Of a stretch of DNA of 64,000 nt, positions 17,520 through 25,100 are shown in pieces. The notes beneath the pieces were generated by a model, which had not been told where the DNA came from, did no database searches, and worked only from the letters and a program-made list of their open reading frames with translations. This stretch comes from an uncultured Fidelibacterota bacterium. GTDB taxonomy: Bacteria; Fidelibacterota; Marinisomatia; Marinisomatales; Marinisomataceae. Positions within the stretch are counted from its first letter, which is position 1, and each line of letters opens with the position of its first letter. Location: contig CACNWW010000004.1 in the NCBI GenBank assembly GCA_902624275.1, forward strand, positions 18,769 to 82,768, read 5' to 3'. Position numbers and translations under genes: made by a program.

Positions 17520-18515
17520 GTGGAAAAAGTTTTTGTAAGTGGTGGATCTGGATTTATCTCACTACATTTAATTTCAAAGCTCATTCAAGAAGGCTATAAA
17601 GTACGTACGTCCCTTCGTTCATTTGATCGTAAGCAAGAAGTAATTGATGCTGTTGAAAAAGAAGTATCGACAGCAGGAATGCTTGAATTCTGTGAATTAG
17701 ATCTGTTAAAAGATGATGGGTGGTATGAAGCAGTTGCTGGGTGTGATTATGTGCAACATATTGCATCACCTATACCAACTGCCAATTCAGATGATTATGA
17801 TATTGTAGTAAAACCAGCTGTAAATGGCACAAAACGATGCCTTAATGCTGCGTTAAAGAACAATATCAAACGTTTTGTAATGACTTCCTCAGTTGCATCG
17901 GTAGGGGGGTCAAATCATAAAAATGAGTATGATGATACTGATTGGACGGATTTAACTATGCATGTTGCGCCATATCAGACCAGTAAAACTAAAGCTGAGC
18001 AATATTTATGGGACTTTATGAAAGAACATGAAGGGAAGACTGACATGGAAGCTGTAGCTATTAACCCTTCTATGGTTCTTGGAAGATCATTATCTGATGA
18101 TATTGGTGCTTCTAATCTTGTTGTAAAACGTTTAATTGATGGCTCACTACCATTTACCTTAAATATTTGTATCAATATTGTTCATATTAAAGATGTTGCT
18201 GATATGCACTTTGAAGCAATGATTAATGATAAAGCACCTGGTAAACGATTTATTGCATCCAATAATCATATGTTTTTCCCTGAAATCGCTAAAGTGCTTA
18301 ATGATAATGGTTTTAAAGCGCCAAAAATGAAACTACCATCATTTTTAGCCCGAATATTCTCCATATTTGATAAGCAGGTTAAACACTTTTTAAACGACAT
18401 CGATATTCTTCGAATTTATCATGCTAAAAATGCGAAAGACATCCTTGAGTGGAAGTTTCGATCTTCAGAGTCTGCTATAATAGATGCAGCTACTCAAATC
18501 AAAAAGCTACTGTAG
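17520..18515 (+). CDS. NAD(P)-dependent epimerase/reductase, dihydroflavonol-4-reductase-like
   Basis: Extended short-chain dehydrogenase of 331 residues. The Rossmann motif is VFVSGGSGFIS at the N-terminus and the catalytic Tyr/Lys pair is YQTSK near residue 158, with the family SSVASVGG segment before it. These enzymes reduce aldehydes or ketones with NADPH; substrate unknown. The start is GTG, the only initiator that keeps the beta strand in front of the glycine motif. Its stop lies 2 bases from the convergent stop of the second LGPG-motif gene. Confidence 0.88.
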   Translation: MEKVFVSGGSGFISLHLISKLIQEGYKVRTSLRSFDRKQEVIDAVEKEVSTAGMLEFCELDLLKDDGWYEAVAGCDYVQHIASPIPTANSDDYDIVVKPAVNGTKRCLNAALKNNIKRFVMTSSVASVGGSNHKNEYDDTDWTDLTMHVAPYQTSKTKAEQYLWDFMKEHEGKTDMEAVAINPSMVLGRSLSDDIGASNLVVKRLIDGSLPFTLNICINIVHIKDVADMHFEAMINDKAPGKRFIASNNHMFFPEIAKVLNDNGFKAPKMKLPSFLARIFSIFDKQVKHFLNDIDILRIYHAKNAKDILEWKFRSSESAIIDAATQIKKLL

Positions 18516-18517
18516 TA

Positions 18518-18943
18518 TTACTTAGCGATTTTATTTAAAAACGTATAGTTAATCTCGTATTTATCACTGTCTTTATACGATCTTACTGCTACAACATCTC
18601 CCAATGTCTCTTCGGAAGCATAAGTTTTATTCTCTTTATTGACATCTACCACCTCATCTGCAATGACAATTACAGTTTCATAATAAAAATTGGTAGTGAA
18701 GTATCGATTATTCCACATAAAGATTTTACCTGGTCCTAATTCTTTTCGTGCAGCTCTAAAGGCTTCAGAAAAGGAAGTTTGATCTTCTTTGCGGTATTGT
18801 TCAAAGTAATAGGTTCGTTCAATCATACCATCACTATCAATACGTTGATTATCATTTAAATCAGAAGAGTAGAAGGCAAGAAAGATATATAGATTTGTTA
18901 GCATAAAAGCTCCTTTTGAGATATCCTCAAAATTCTTTCTCAT
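18518..18943 (-). CDS. LGPG-motif protein, copy 2
   Basis: This 141-residue protein has a short N-terminal hydrophobic stretch (about 12-25) and the motif SFSEAFRAARKELGPG, then FMWNNRYFTTNF at residues 57-85, aligning without gaps to copy 1 with about 17 of 30 identities. Outside the motif the two differ. The sequence DLNDNQRIDSDG before it is calcium-loop-like but too short to assign. An internal ATG at residue 14 is an alternative start. Function unknown. Confidence 0.7.
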   Translation of the reverse strand: MRKNFEDISKGAFMLTNLYIFLAFYSSDLNDNQRIDSDGMIERTYYFEQYRKEDQTSFSEAFRAARKELGPGKIFMWNNRYFTTNFYYETVIVIADEVVDVNKENKTYASEETLGDVVAVRSYKDSDKYEINYTFLNKIAK

Positions 18944-19230
18944 TGTACTTTACATTATTTAAAAAAAATTGTTCCATTATTTCGAAATAGCATATGTTAT
19001 AAAGCATAAAGATTACTATTATGTTTTGAAATTAAATGAATTTTGTTTATAATATAGTAACATTATGCCTTTCAAAAGAAAAAATTAAATAATACCTTAT
19101 TTTCCTAATTTTTTAGACCAATGATTAAGAAATTTTATTTTTTATTTGGAAAAATCGTAAACTATTATTAATGTTCAACATGTTATTATTGTAAAATAGT
19201 ACAACTTAAATTTAACCAAAAGGAGATCAT
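18944..19230. other. AT-rich intergenic spacer at the left edge of the accessory island
   Basis: No reading frame of note occurs in these 287 bases. TATAAT at 19048-19053 with TTTGAA 17 bases upstream is a possible promoter for the island operon, leaving a leader of about 170 bases. No integrase site or tRNA is visible. An AAGGAG ribosome binding site precedes the ATG at 19231. Confidence 0.5.
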
Positions 19231-19464
19231 ATGATCAGAAGAGGTATTGAAAATGAAAATATAAATGGAGAGAAAGTTACGTTAAGAGTTATAATGTTCG
19301 GACTACAATATAAATTATCTTCACTAAAACTATTAGCAGACATGAAAGATAACAGCGAATTAAGAACACTAACAAAAATTGTAGCTGATTTGATATATAG
19401 ATATAATAATGAAAAAATTTTTGATGTAGATGAATTACACGAAGAGGGAAGGTTAAATGACTAG
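19231..19464 (+). CDS. Hypothetical protein, 77 aa; first gene of island operon
   Basis: Small, mostly helical charged protein with no recognised domain. A strong AAAAGGAGATCAT ribosome binding site precedes the ATG. The end of the gene overlaps the next start by 8 bases (ATGACTAG), indicating coupled expression with the 408-residue protein. The size and position fit a regulator, antitoxin or adaptor, but nothing in the sequence decides this. Confidence 0.65.
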   Translation: MIRRGIENENINGEKVTLRVIMFGLQYKLSSLKLLADMKDNSELRTLTKIVADLIYRYNNEKIFDVDELHEEGRLND

Positions 19465-20683
19465 TAAAGAATCAAAGATGGATGTAAAAAAGTCTCAAGC
19501 ACGAGAAAAAATATTGGAAGCAATTGAAAAGAACGGTGAAAACAAAGCCTTCTTTTTTGGAGATATAAGATCTAAAAATGAAACAGATGATATATTTCAT
19601 AGAAATAACCCTAATCTTAGAATTGATGTTTCAAAAAATGATTTTAATTCATTGTATAAATTTTTCAATAATCCTCATATTAAAGTTCCTTTTACGGAGG
19701 GATTTCACGTTCATAAAATGTTTTTACCAAAAACGTCACCGGAAGCAAGTAAATTTTTATTCTTTTTCAAACAAATTCTAAGAATAGATCTAAATCAAAC
19801 TACAAATCCGCATGTCTATTTAAATCCAATTTCACAAAATACATTGCTTATAGTAATTGCAAGAGATGAATCTGAGTCAAGTGAATATTTTGATTATCAT
19901 GCTTTAGAAATAACTGAAAAAAGCCTCCAAAAATCTCTAGAATATATTTTTGGAAATAATAATGTTAAACCGCATTCTCGAAATATCTCTTACTTAAGCG
20001 AGGAATGGGAATTAGACAGTCCTAATTTTGCTGATTTTAAATGCAGTAATGATGAGACGGATTTAGAATTATTTATAGATATTAAATTTGTATCTAAAGA
20101 AAGATTTACTAAGAGTGACTTTAAATCTGAAAGATTTAAAGTTATTTCCGGAAGAAGACTTCAAAGAGTTCAAGAAAATATTAAAAGTTTTGATAATTTT
20201 CTTAATCCGTCTAATAGTAGAAAATATCACTATACTGTAGAAGATTTTGAGGATATTGCTGATAAAGTCGGAATATCATTAAATAGATTTATAAATAAAT
20301 TTCAAAAACATTTTAAGGATTTAGAAAATAGGGATAGGATTGTAAAACATATTATCCCAGCAGAAGGTAAACCTTACACTAGAGAAAGAAAACTCAATAT
20401 GATTAGAGAAAACAGAGAAAGAGATATTTTCACTCATTCATTGTTAGAGTCAGAAAAAAATATTCAAGATTCTTTTAATAAAGTTTTAAATAAAGCACAA
20501 GAAAGAATGGAAAAGAAAAATAATATTTTAGAAAAAAAATTAGAACTACTTCTAGACAATCAATCTAAATATATAGATCTACTTACTGAATTAAGAGAAA
20601 AAAATTTAGAATTAAAAGCAGAAGTAATTGAACTCAATGCAAAAAGAAGACAAGAACAAATGGAGAAAATAAATGTCAAATAA
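19457..20683 (+). CDS. Hypothetical protein with C-terminal coiled coil, 408 aa; island operon
   Basis: Unrecognised protein. Residues 1-220 look globular, with alternating strand- and helix-like segments (NTLLIVIARDESES, LELFIDIKFVSK). Residues 250-290 (YTVEDFEDIADKVGISLNRF) may be a small helical domain, and residues 330-408 form a long Glu/Lys/Asn-rich coiled coil. The start ATG overlaps the previous stop by 8 bases and the end overlaps the DUF2130 gene by 11. The partner's N-terminus is also a coiled coil, so a complex between the two is plausible. Base composition is even more AT-rich than the core genes. Confidence 0.75.
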   Translation: MTSKESKMDVKKSQAREKILEAIEKNGENKAFFFGDIRSKNETDDIFHRNNPNLRIDVSKNDFNSLYKFFNNPHIKVPFTEGFHVHKMFLPKTSPEASKFLFFFKQILRIDLNQTTNPHVYLNPISQNTLLIVIARDESESSEYFDYHALEITEKSLQKSLEYIFGNNNVKPHSRNISYLSEEWELDSPNFADFKCSNDETDLELFIDIKFVSKERFTKSDFKSERFKVISGRRLQRVQENIKSFDNFLNPSNSRKYHYTVEDFEDIADKVGISLNRFINKFQKHFKDLENRDRIVKHIIPAEGKPYTRERKLNMIRENRERDIFTHSLLESEKNIQDSFNKVLNKAQERMEKKNNILEKKLELLLDNQSKYIDLLTELREKNLELKAEVIELNAKRRQEQMEKINVK

Positions 20684-21797
20684 TATACTATGCCCACATT
20701 GCGATAAAGAAATAGCTTTAGATAAAATTCAAGAGCTTTCAATGTCAAAAGCTTTAGAAGAGCATAAAGCTGAACTTGAAATTGAAAATAATATTAAAAT
20801 GAAAGAATTTGAAAATAAACAACAAGAAAAGTTTAATCTCGAAAGAGAGAATATGAAAAATGAACTTTCGAAACAATTAGAGATTGATAACAAAGAAAAG
20901 TTGAGTAAAAAATCAGAAGAAATAGAATTACTTCAACTAAAAAATACAAAATTACAAGATAATATGGAAAACGATTTGAAAAGAATAGAATCAGAAATGA
21001 AACAAAGTTATAATACCAAGTATGCACTTTTAGAGCATGAGTATCTTGAAAAAGCGAGACAAGATAAAAAAAAGATGGAGAAACTAATGGAATCAATGGT
21101 AAATAGTAATTCTGGACAAATTCTTGGTGAAGCTGGAGAAAATTATGTTGTAGATGAACTTTCAAATTTCTTTAAAGAAGATACATTTATAGAAATTAAT
21201 AAAGGAGAGAATGGAGGAGATTGGATTCAAAACGTAAATGACGATAATGGTAATGTAGTTGGACAAATTTATATTGAATCAAAAAATACTAAATCATATT
21301 CAACAAGTTGGATTCCTAAGTTTCAAAAAGATATGGAAGAAAGAGAAATACCTATAGGTGTTTTAATTTCTAAAAATTTTCCAAAAGAACATCAAGGAAT
21401 GAATTCCTTTGACGATAGAGGAATTCCAGTTTATAAACTAGATAAAAACGTTTTTTTATCTCATATAGCTTTAATAAGAGAGCACATAAAAAAATCATTT
21501 ATTCAGGTTCAAATTGGTCAATTACAAACATCTGATATACCAGATAAACTATTTGAGTATTTACATAGTGATATGTATAAAAATGCAGTACAACAACTAG
21601 TGGTTAACTTTTGTAGACATAAAGACAGAATCGAGAAAAGAAAAAAAATGTTTCAAAAAATAATAAATGAGGATAATCAGCTTTTAAATGATGGGGTTGT
21701 TCAAATTTCAAAAATATTTAAAGATGATATCAATAAAATAGCTAATGACGAGGTAGTTTCATTACCTGAATTAGCAGAACTTAAAAAAGATATTTAA
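20673..21797 (+). CDS. DUF2130-family protein, predicted PD-(D/E)XK-like nuclease
   Basis: The 374-residue protein opens with a half zinc ribbon (CPHC, residues 7-10) and a long coiled coil (about 25-140). The globular domain has GQILGEAGENYVVDEL (Glu153/Glu156), GENGGDWIQNVND (Asp183) and QIYIESKNTK (Glu202, Lys204), an order that fits the PD-(D/E)XK nuclease core. The C-terminal helix pair ending LPELAEL is also typical of DUF2130. Family identity is by recall; nuclease activity is inference. It overlaps the 408-residue gene by 11 bases. Confidence 0.82.
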   Translation: MSNNILCPHCDKEIALDKIQELSMSKALEEHKAELEIENNIKMKEFENKQQEKFNLERENMKNELSKQLEIDNKEKLSKKSEEIELLQLKNTKLQDNMENDLKRIESEMKQSYNTKYALLEHEYLEKARQDKKKMEKLMESMVNSNSGQILGEAGENYVVDELSNFFKEDTFIEINKGENGGDWIQNVNDDNGNVVGQIYIESKNTKSYSTSWIPKFQKDMEEREIPIGVLISKNFPKEHQGMNSFDDRGIPVYKLDKNVFLSHIALIREHIKKSFIQVQIGQLQTSDIPDKLFEYLHSDMYKNAVQQLVVNFCRHKDRIEKRKKMFQKIINEDNQLLNDGVVQISKIFKDDINKIANDEVVSLPELAELKKDI

Positions 21798-21831
21798 TAT
21801 TATATTTGTCGTCAACCATATCCATGGATAA

Positions 21832-21881
21832 GTACCTGTTGTAGTTTGTTTTACTCCTTTCGTTATTCCTACAACAGGTAC
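21832..21881. repeat. Perfect 13-bp inverted repeat
   Basis: GTACCTGTTGTAG at 21832-21844 and its exact complement CTACAACAGGTAC at 21869-21881 are separated by 24 bases. It lies 35 bases after the DUF2130 stop and is less AT-rich than its surroundings. No T tract follows on either strand, so it is not a standard terminator. It could be an RNA hairpin, a protein-binding site or a recombination site. Confidence 0.8.
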
Positions 21882-21963
21882 AAAAATTAAAATAATGCTG
21901 AATAGGATGTAATCATTGTTTTTCTTTATATGATTCAGATTTTTTATTGGTACAAATCGATAT

Positions 21964-22017
21964 GAGACATTTTATTGGATATACTGTAAGAAATATTGCT
22001 TAATTTTAATGAAATGG
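21964..22017 (+). repeat. 54-nt direct repeat, copy A
   Basis: Aligns without gaps to 22817-22870 with 45 of 54 identical bases, beginning GAGACATTTTATT and ending AAATGG. The copy ends on the ATG of the 66-residue membrane protein, so it contains that gene's upstream region. Together the copies bound an 853-base unit holding the membrane protein and GIY-YIG genes. Confidence 0.85.
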
Positions 22018-22214
22018 GCTGTTTTAACACATTATTTCTATTATTCCTGGCTGCAATATACCTTTTACCTGATTTACGCCCTATAGCTCAAATTGAAGGT
22101 TTTTGGTTCACTGTTATTGCAGTATGGTTATGTTTTTTTATTTCGTGGGCACTTTTTGGAGATATAGCTGATGAAATTTCTGGTGTTAACAAATATAATG
22201 ACGATGAGTTTTAA
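22014..22214 (+). CDS. Small two-helix membrane protein, 66 aa; island
   Basis: Two hydrophobic helices (about 4-21 and 31-48) joined by a short loop PDLRPIAQIEG and an acidic tail ending YNDDEF. The start is ATG 22014; an upstream in-frame TTG at 21996 has no ribosome binding site. The gene overlaps the downstream nuclease gene by 11 bases, so the two are probably co-translated. No family is recognised; a membrane effector or an accessory of the nuclease are both possible. Confidence 0.6.
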   Translation: MGCFNTLFLLFLAAIYLLPDLRPIAQIEGFWFTVIAVWLCFFISWALFGDIADEISGVNKYNDDEF

Positions 22215-22791
22215 AATATTATCAGCTAGTCAAAAATTGAAATTTTATAGTGATTTTTTAAAAATAAATGATATAAAAAAAATACCTAAAAAAAAGGGAT
22301 GTTATATCATAAGAATTTTAGATGGGATTAAAATGCATCCAAAGTTGAGTTTTGAAAAAAATATTTTATCTAATCGCATAATTTATGTTGGTTTAGGAGG
22401 AAAAAAGGGTACGAACTCTACCATTAAAAGTAGATTCACTAAACATAGACAAGATTCTGGCACTCCAAATTCAACATTTAGAAGATCGATTAGTGCTGTA
22501 TTAATGGAAGAAAATCAATTAAATCCATTTTTAAATGATTCGGATAAAATAGATCATTGTGAGAAAGAACGAAAAATAATAACTGACTTTATCAAACATA
22601 ATTGTGAATGTAGATTTATTACAATTAATAATAATAAAAATTTTGATAGTGCAGAAGATTTAGAAAAATATCTTGTAGAACATCTAAAACCAACCTTGAA
22701 TTGTAAAGATAGTCATGATAAAGAACACAATGAATACTTTGACGATATTTTAGAATTACGTAAAGAACAGAGAAATAAAGCTGCTCTTTGA
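22204..22791 (+). CDS. GIY-YIG domain nuclease-like protein
   Basis: From ATG 22204 the 195-residue protein shows the GIY-YIG elements in order: GCY (32-34), YVG (61-63), a conserved Arg in SRFTKHR (Arg77), and DLEKYLVEHLKPTLN with the likely metal-binding Glu154 nine residues before the Pro, then Asn166. GIY-YIG domains occur in restriction enzymes, homing endonucleases and repair nucleases. The start is chosen because ATGAGTTTTAA overlaps the upstream stop by 11 bases, as elsewhere in this genome; ATG 22171 is an alternative. Role unknown; the neighbourhood suggests defence. Confidence 0.8.
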   Translation: MSFKILSASQKLKFYSDFLKINDIKKIPKKKGCYIIRILDGIKMHPKLSFEKNILSNRIIYVGLGGKKGTNSTIKSRFTKHRQDSGTPNSTFRRSISAVLMEENQLNPFLNDSDKIDHCEKERKIITDFIKHNCECRFITINNNKNFDSAEDLEKYLVEHLKPTLNCKDSHDKEHNEYFDDILELRKEQRNKAAL

Positions 22792-22816
22792 AAAAAATAA
22801 TATTTTATTTTGGTAA

Positions 22817-22870
22817 GAGACATTTTATTAGATTTACTTTATGAAATATTGTATAATTTTTGTTAAATGG
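22817..22870 (+). repeat. 54-nt direct repeat, copy B, with promoter-like TATAAT
   Basis: Second copy of the repeat at 21964-22017. It contains TATAAT at 22852-22857, which copy A lacks, and ends in ATGG followed immediately by a stop (ATG GAA TAA). It sits 14 bases before the restriction endonuclease start and may supply its promoter. Confidence 0.8.
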
Positions 22871-22884
22871 AATAATTTTTTACG

Positions 22885-23868
22885 ATGAATAATTTTTCTA
22901 AAAAGTATTATAAAATAAATGAGCTTGAAGAAAAGTATACGGACCTACTTTGGGAGATCTTCACATCAGATGAGTTTGAAACTGATCTTCATAAAATAGA
23001 AAATTACTTGATAGAAAATAAAGATGAGCTTAAAGATTTATGGAAAACAAACAATATAGCAAAAGTCTCAATAGAAAGACTTATTCGCTTTTATGTTTAT
23101 AGAAAATTAAATATTGAAGATATTTATCCATCTCCATTAAGCAGTGATTTAGCGGTTGTATTAGATGATATTGTGTTAAATGTTGACGCTAAAACTATAA
23201 ACATGGCACCTAAAACAAATCCAGGAGATGATAAAGCCATACATTTTGGTAAAGATCAGATAACATTTAAGAATTCAAACGGATTTGGAAAGGAAAAAGT
23301 TATCCATAATGGGCGAGAATATTTAATTAATATTCCATTTATTCCGACATTAAAGCCCTACTATGATGAAAAGCCGGTGCTTACATATTTCTTTACACTT
23401 AATTATTTTGATGATTGGAAAACTATGCAAGATCAGGAATATAAATTTGTTCATAAATCTCTAACATGTGTTCCACATAAAGTCGTAGTAGATAAAAAAT
23501 TTGATAATAATATAATTTCTAATTACAAAGTTTATTCAAAAGTAAAAAATAAAACCGATATTCAACCTGCAGGAAATCTTAGCAAACAATTTAAATCAAT
23601 AAAATCTGATAGAAATCTTATAAAGCATGGAAATTTATATATCGACCCCTCTTTAAAACATCCATTTTTAGAAAATATATCTGTATGCAGAACAAAAGAT
23701 AAATCAGGGAACTATCAAGTAAGTTTAGAAGGGGGCAGTGCAAGAATATTAAAGACAACTCTTCAAGAAAGAAAAGATAACAATAATGAAACTTGGAAAG
23801 GTGTGCGTACTTTTCGTTATTATAAGATTAATGAAGATGGAGTATATACAAGAGTTACAAATGAGTAA
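22885..23868 (+). CDS. Putative type II restriction endonuclease, PD-(D/E)XK type
   Basis: A 327-residue protein directly before and overlapping a cytosine-C5 methyltransferase. Residues 82-104 read PSPLSSDLAV...DIVLNVDAKTIN, matching a PD...(D/E)XK site with Asp88, Asp101 and Lys103. A later segment, KPVLTYFFTLNYFDD, resembles the core strands of some type II enzymes. The pairing with the methylase is the strongest argument for its role. Recognition sequence cannot be read. The stop overlaps the methylase start by 8 bases. Confidence 0.75.
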   Translation: MNNFSKKYYKINELEEKYTDLLWEIFTSDEFETDLHKIENYLIENKDELKDLWKTNNIAKVSIERLIRFYVYRKLNIEDIYPSPLSSDLAVVLDDIVLNVDAKTINMAPKTNPGDDKAIHFGKDQITFKNSNGFGKEKVIHNGREYLINIPFIPTLKPYYDEKPVLTYFFTLNYFDDWKTMQDQEYKFVHKSLTCVPHKVVVDKKFDNNIISNYKVYSKVKNKTDIQPAGNLSKQFKSIKSDRNLIKHGNLYIDPSLKHPFLENISVCRTKDKSGNYQVSLEGGSARILKTTLQERKDNNNETWKGVRTFRYYKINEDGVYTRVTNE

Positions 23869-25063
23869 AAAAAAATATAGGGCAATAGGACTATTTTCTG
23901 GATGCGGAGGATTAGATTTAGGCTTTATCCAAGCTGGTTTTGATATTGTATGGGCAAATGATTTTGAAAAAGATTGTGTCGAAACCTATAAAAATAATAT
24001 TGGTAACCATATAGTTTTAGGAGATATAAAAAATATTCCTAGTTCTCAAATTCCTGATAAAATAGATGTTGTTCTTGGAGGATGGCCATGCCAAGGCTTT
24101 TCTATTGCAAACAAAAAAAGGAACAAAAAAGATGAAAGAAATTTTCTTTATTTAGAAATGTTAAGAATTATAAAGGATAAACAACCTAAGATCTTTGTTG
24201 CTGAAAATGTAAAAGGTATTTTATCGCTACACAATGGACAGGTAATAAGGATGATACTAGATGATTTTAAAAAGCTTGGATATGATGTAGAATTTAAGCT
24301 TTTGAAATCAAGTGATTATGGAGTGCCGCAGCACAGAGAAAGGGTGGTAATAATTGGAAATCGAATAGGTGTAAAAAATCAATATCCTGACATTTTATAT
24401 GGAGATGCTCAAAATTTATTCACCAAAAAAAAATATGTAACTGTTGAAGAGGCTATTGGGCATTTATCAAATGTCAGAACTAGAGATAAAAGCTTCAATT
24501 TTAAGGGAAAAAAAATCCATAATCATGTTGCTAGAACAAACGTAAGCGACAAGTTTTGGGGTAGAAAACACAAAGTTAACCAACATGATATATGTGATTA
24601 TTTAAAATATTGGAGAAATAAAAGTAATTGGAGTACAAAAAAAATAGATGAGCATTTTGGATACAAGCACACTGCAGGTCATTGGTTTAGGAAGGATAAT
24701 AATTCAGGAAGTATTCCGAGACCTAGTGATTGGTGGGAATTAAAAAAAATACTTAAATTTGATGATAAATATGATAAGCAAGTAACTGAATTTGTTGAAA
24801 AAGAAATAGTATTTGAACAATCATTAAGAATAAGCAATTGGAAAAGACCTAGCGATACATTAACTGCAACAGGTCCTGAAATACATCCTAATAAAAAAAG
24901 GAGATTAAGTGTTAGGGAATGTGCTGCAATTCAAACCTTTCCTGATGATTTCATTTTTTATGGATCAATTGGTTCAATGCATAGACAGATAGGTAATGCA
25001 GTTCCTGTTAGAATGGCTAAAGAGATTGCTCTTTCTATAAAAGAAATTTTAGATAATAATTAA
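23861..25063 (+). CDS. DNA (cytosine-5-)-methyltransferase
   Basis: Cytosine-C5 DNA methylase of 400 residues with the ordered motifs: I (AIGLFSGCGGLDLGFIQAG), IV with the catalytic Cys (GGWPCQGFSIANK), VI (AENVKGI), VIII (QHRERVVIIGNR), a variable target-recognition region (about 200-320), IX (RECAAIQTFPDDF) and X (QIGNAVPVRMA). The start is ATG 23861, in the 8-base overlap ATGAGTAA with the endonuclease gene. It presumably protects host DNA from the adjacent endonuclease. A solitary regulatory methylase is the less likely alternative. Confidence 0.95.
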   Translation: MSKKKYRAIGLFSGCGGLDLGFIQAGFDIVWANDFEKDCVETYKNNIGNHIVLGDIKNIPSSQIPDKIDVVLGGWPCQGFSIANKKRNKKDERNFLYLEMLRIIKDKQPKIFVAENVKGILSLHNGQVIRMILDDFKKLGYDVEFKLLKSSDYGVPQHRERVVIIGNRIGVKNQYPDILYGDAQNLFTKKKYVTVEEAIGHLSNVRTRDKSFNFKGKKIHNHVARTNVSDKFWGRKHKVNQHDICDYLKYWRNKSNWSTKKIDEHFGYKHTAGHWFRKDNNSGSIPRPSDWWELKKILKFDDKYDKQVTEFVEKEIVFEQSLRISNWKRPSDTLTATGPEIHPNKKRRLSVRECAAIQTFPDDFIFYGSIGSMHRQIGNAVPVRMAKEIALSIKEILDNN

Positions 25064-25069
25064 TTTACG

Positions 25070-25085
25070 CATAATATATATTATG
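25070..25085. repeat. Perfect 16-bp palindrome at the right edge of the island
   Basis: CATAATATATATTATG is its own reverse complement, 6 bases after the methylase stop and followed by TATAAT (25086-25091) ahead of the next gene. It may be an operator or a chance AT-rich palindrome. Confidence 0.5.
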
Positions 25086-25100
25086 TATAATTAGTGACAT

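Noticed and set aside
21798..21990. Minus-strand frame reading through the 13-bp inverted repeat
   Set aside because: It has no start codon or ribosome binding site and is short; it may be a relic but cannot be supported as a gene.
23786..23860. Extended N-terminus for the C5 methylase from 23786
   Set aside because: It would overlap the endonuclease gene by 83 nt and adds unconserved residues; ATG 23861 begins just before motif I.
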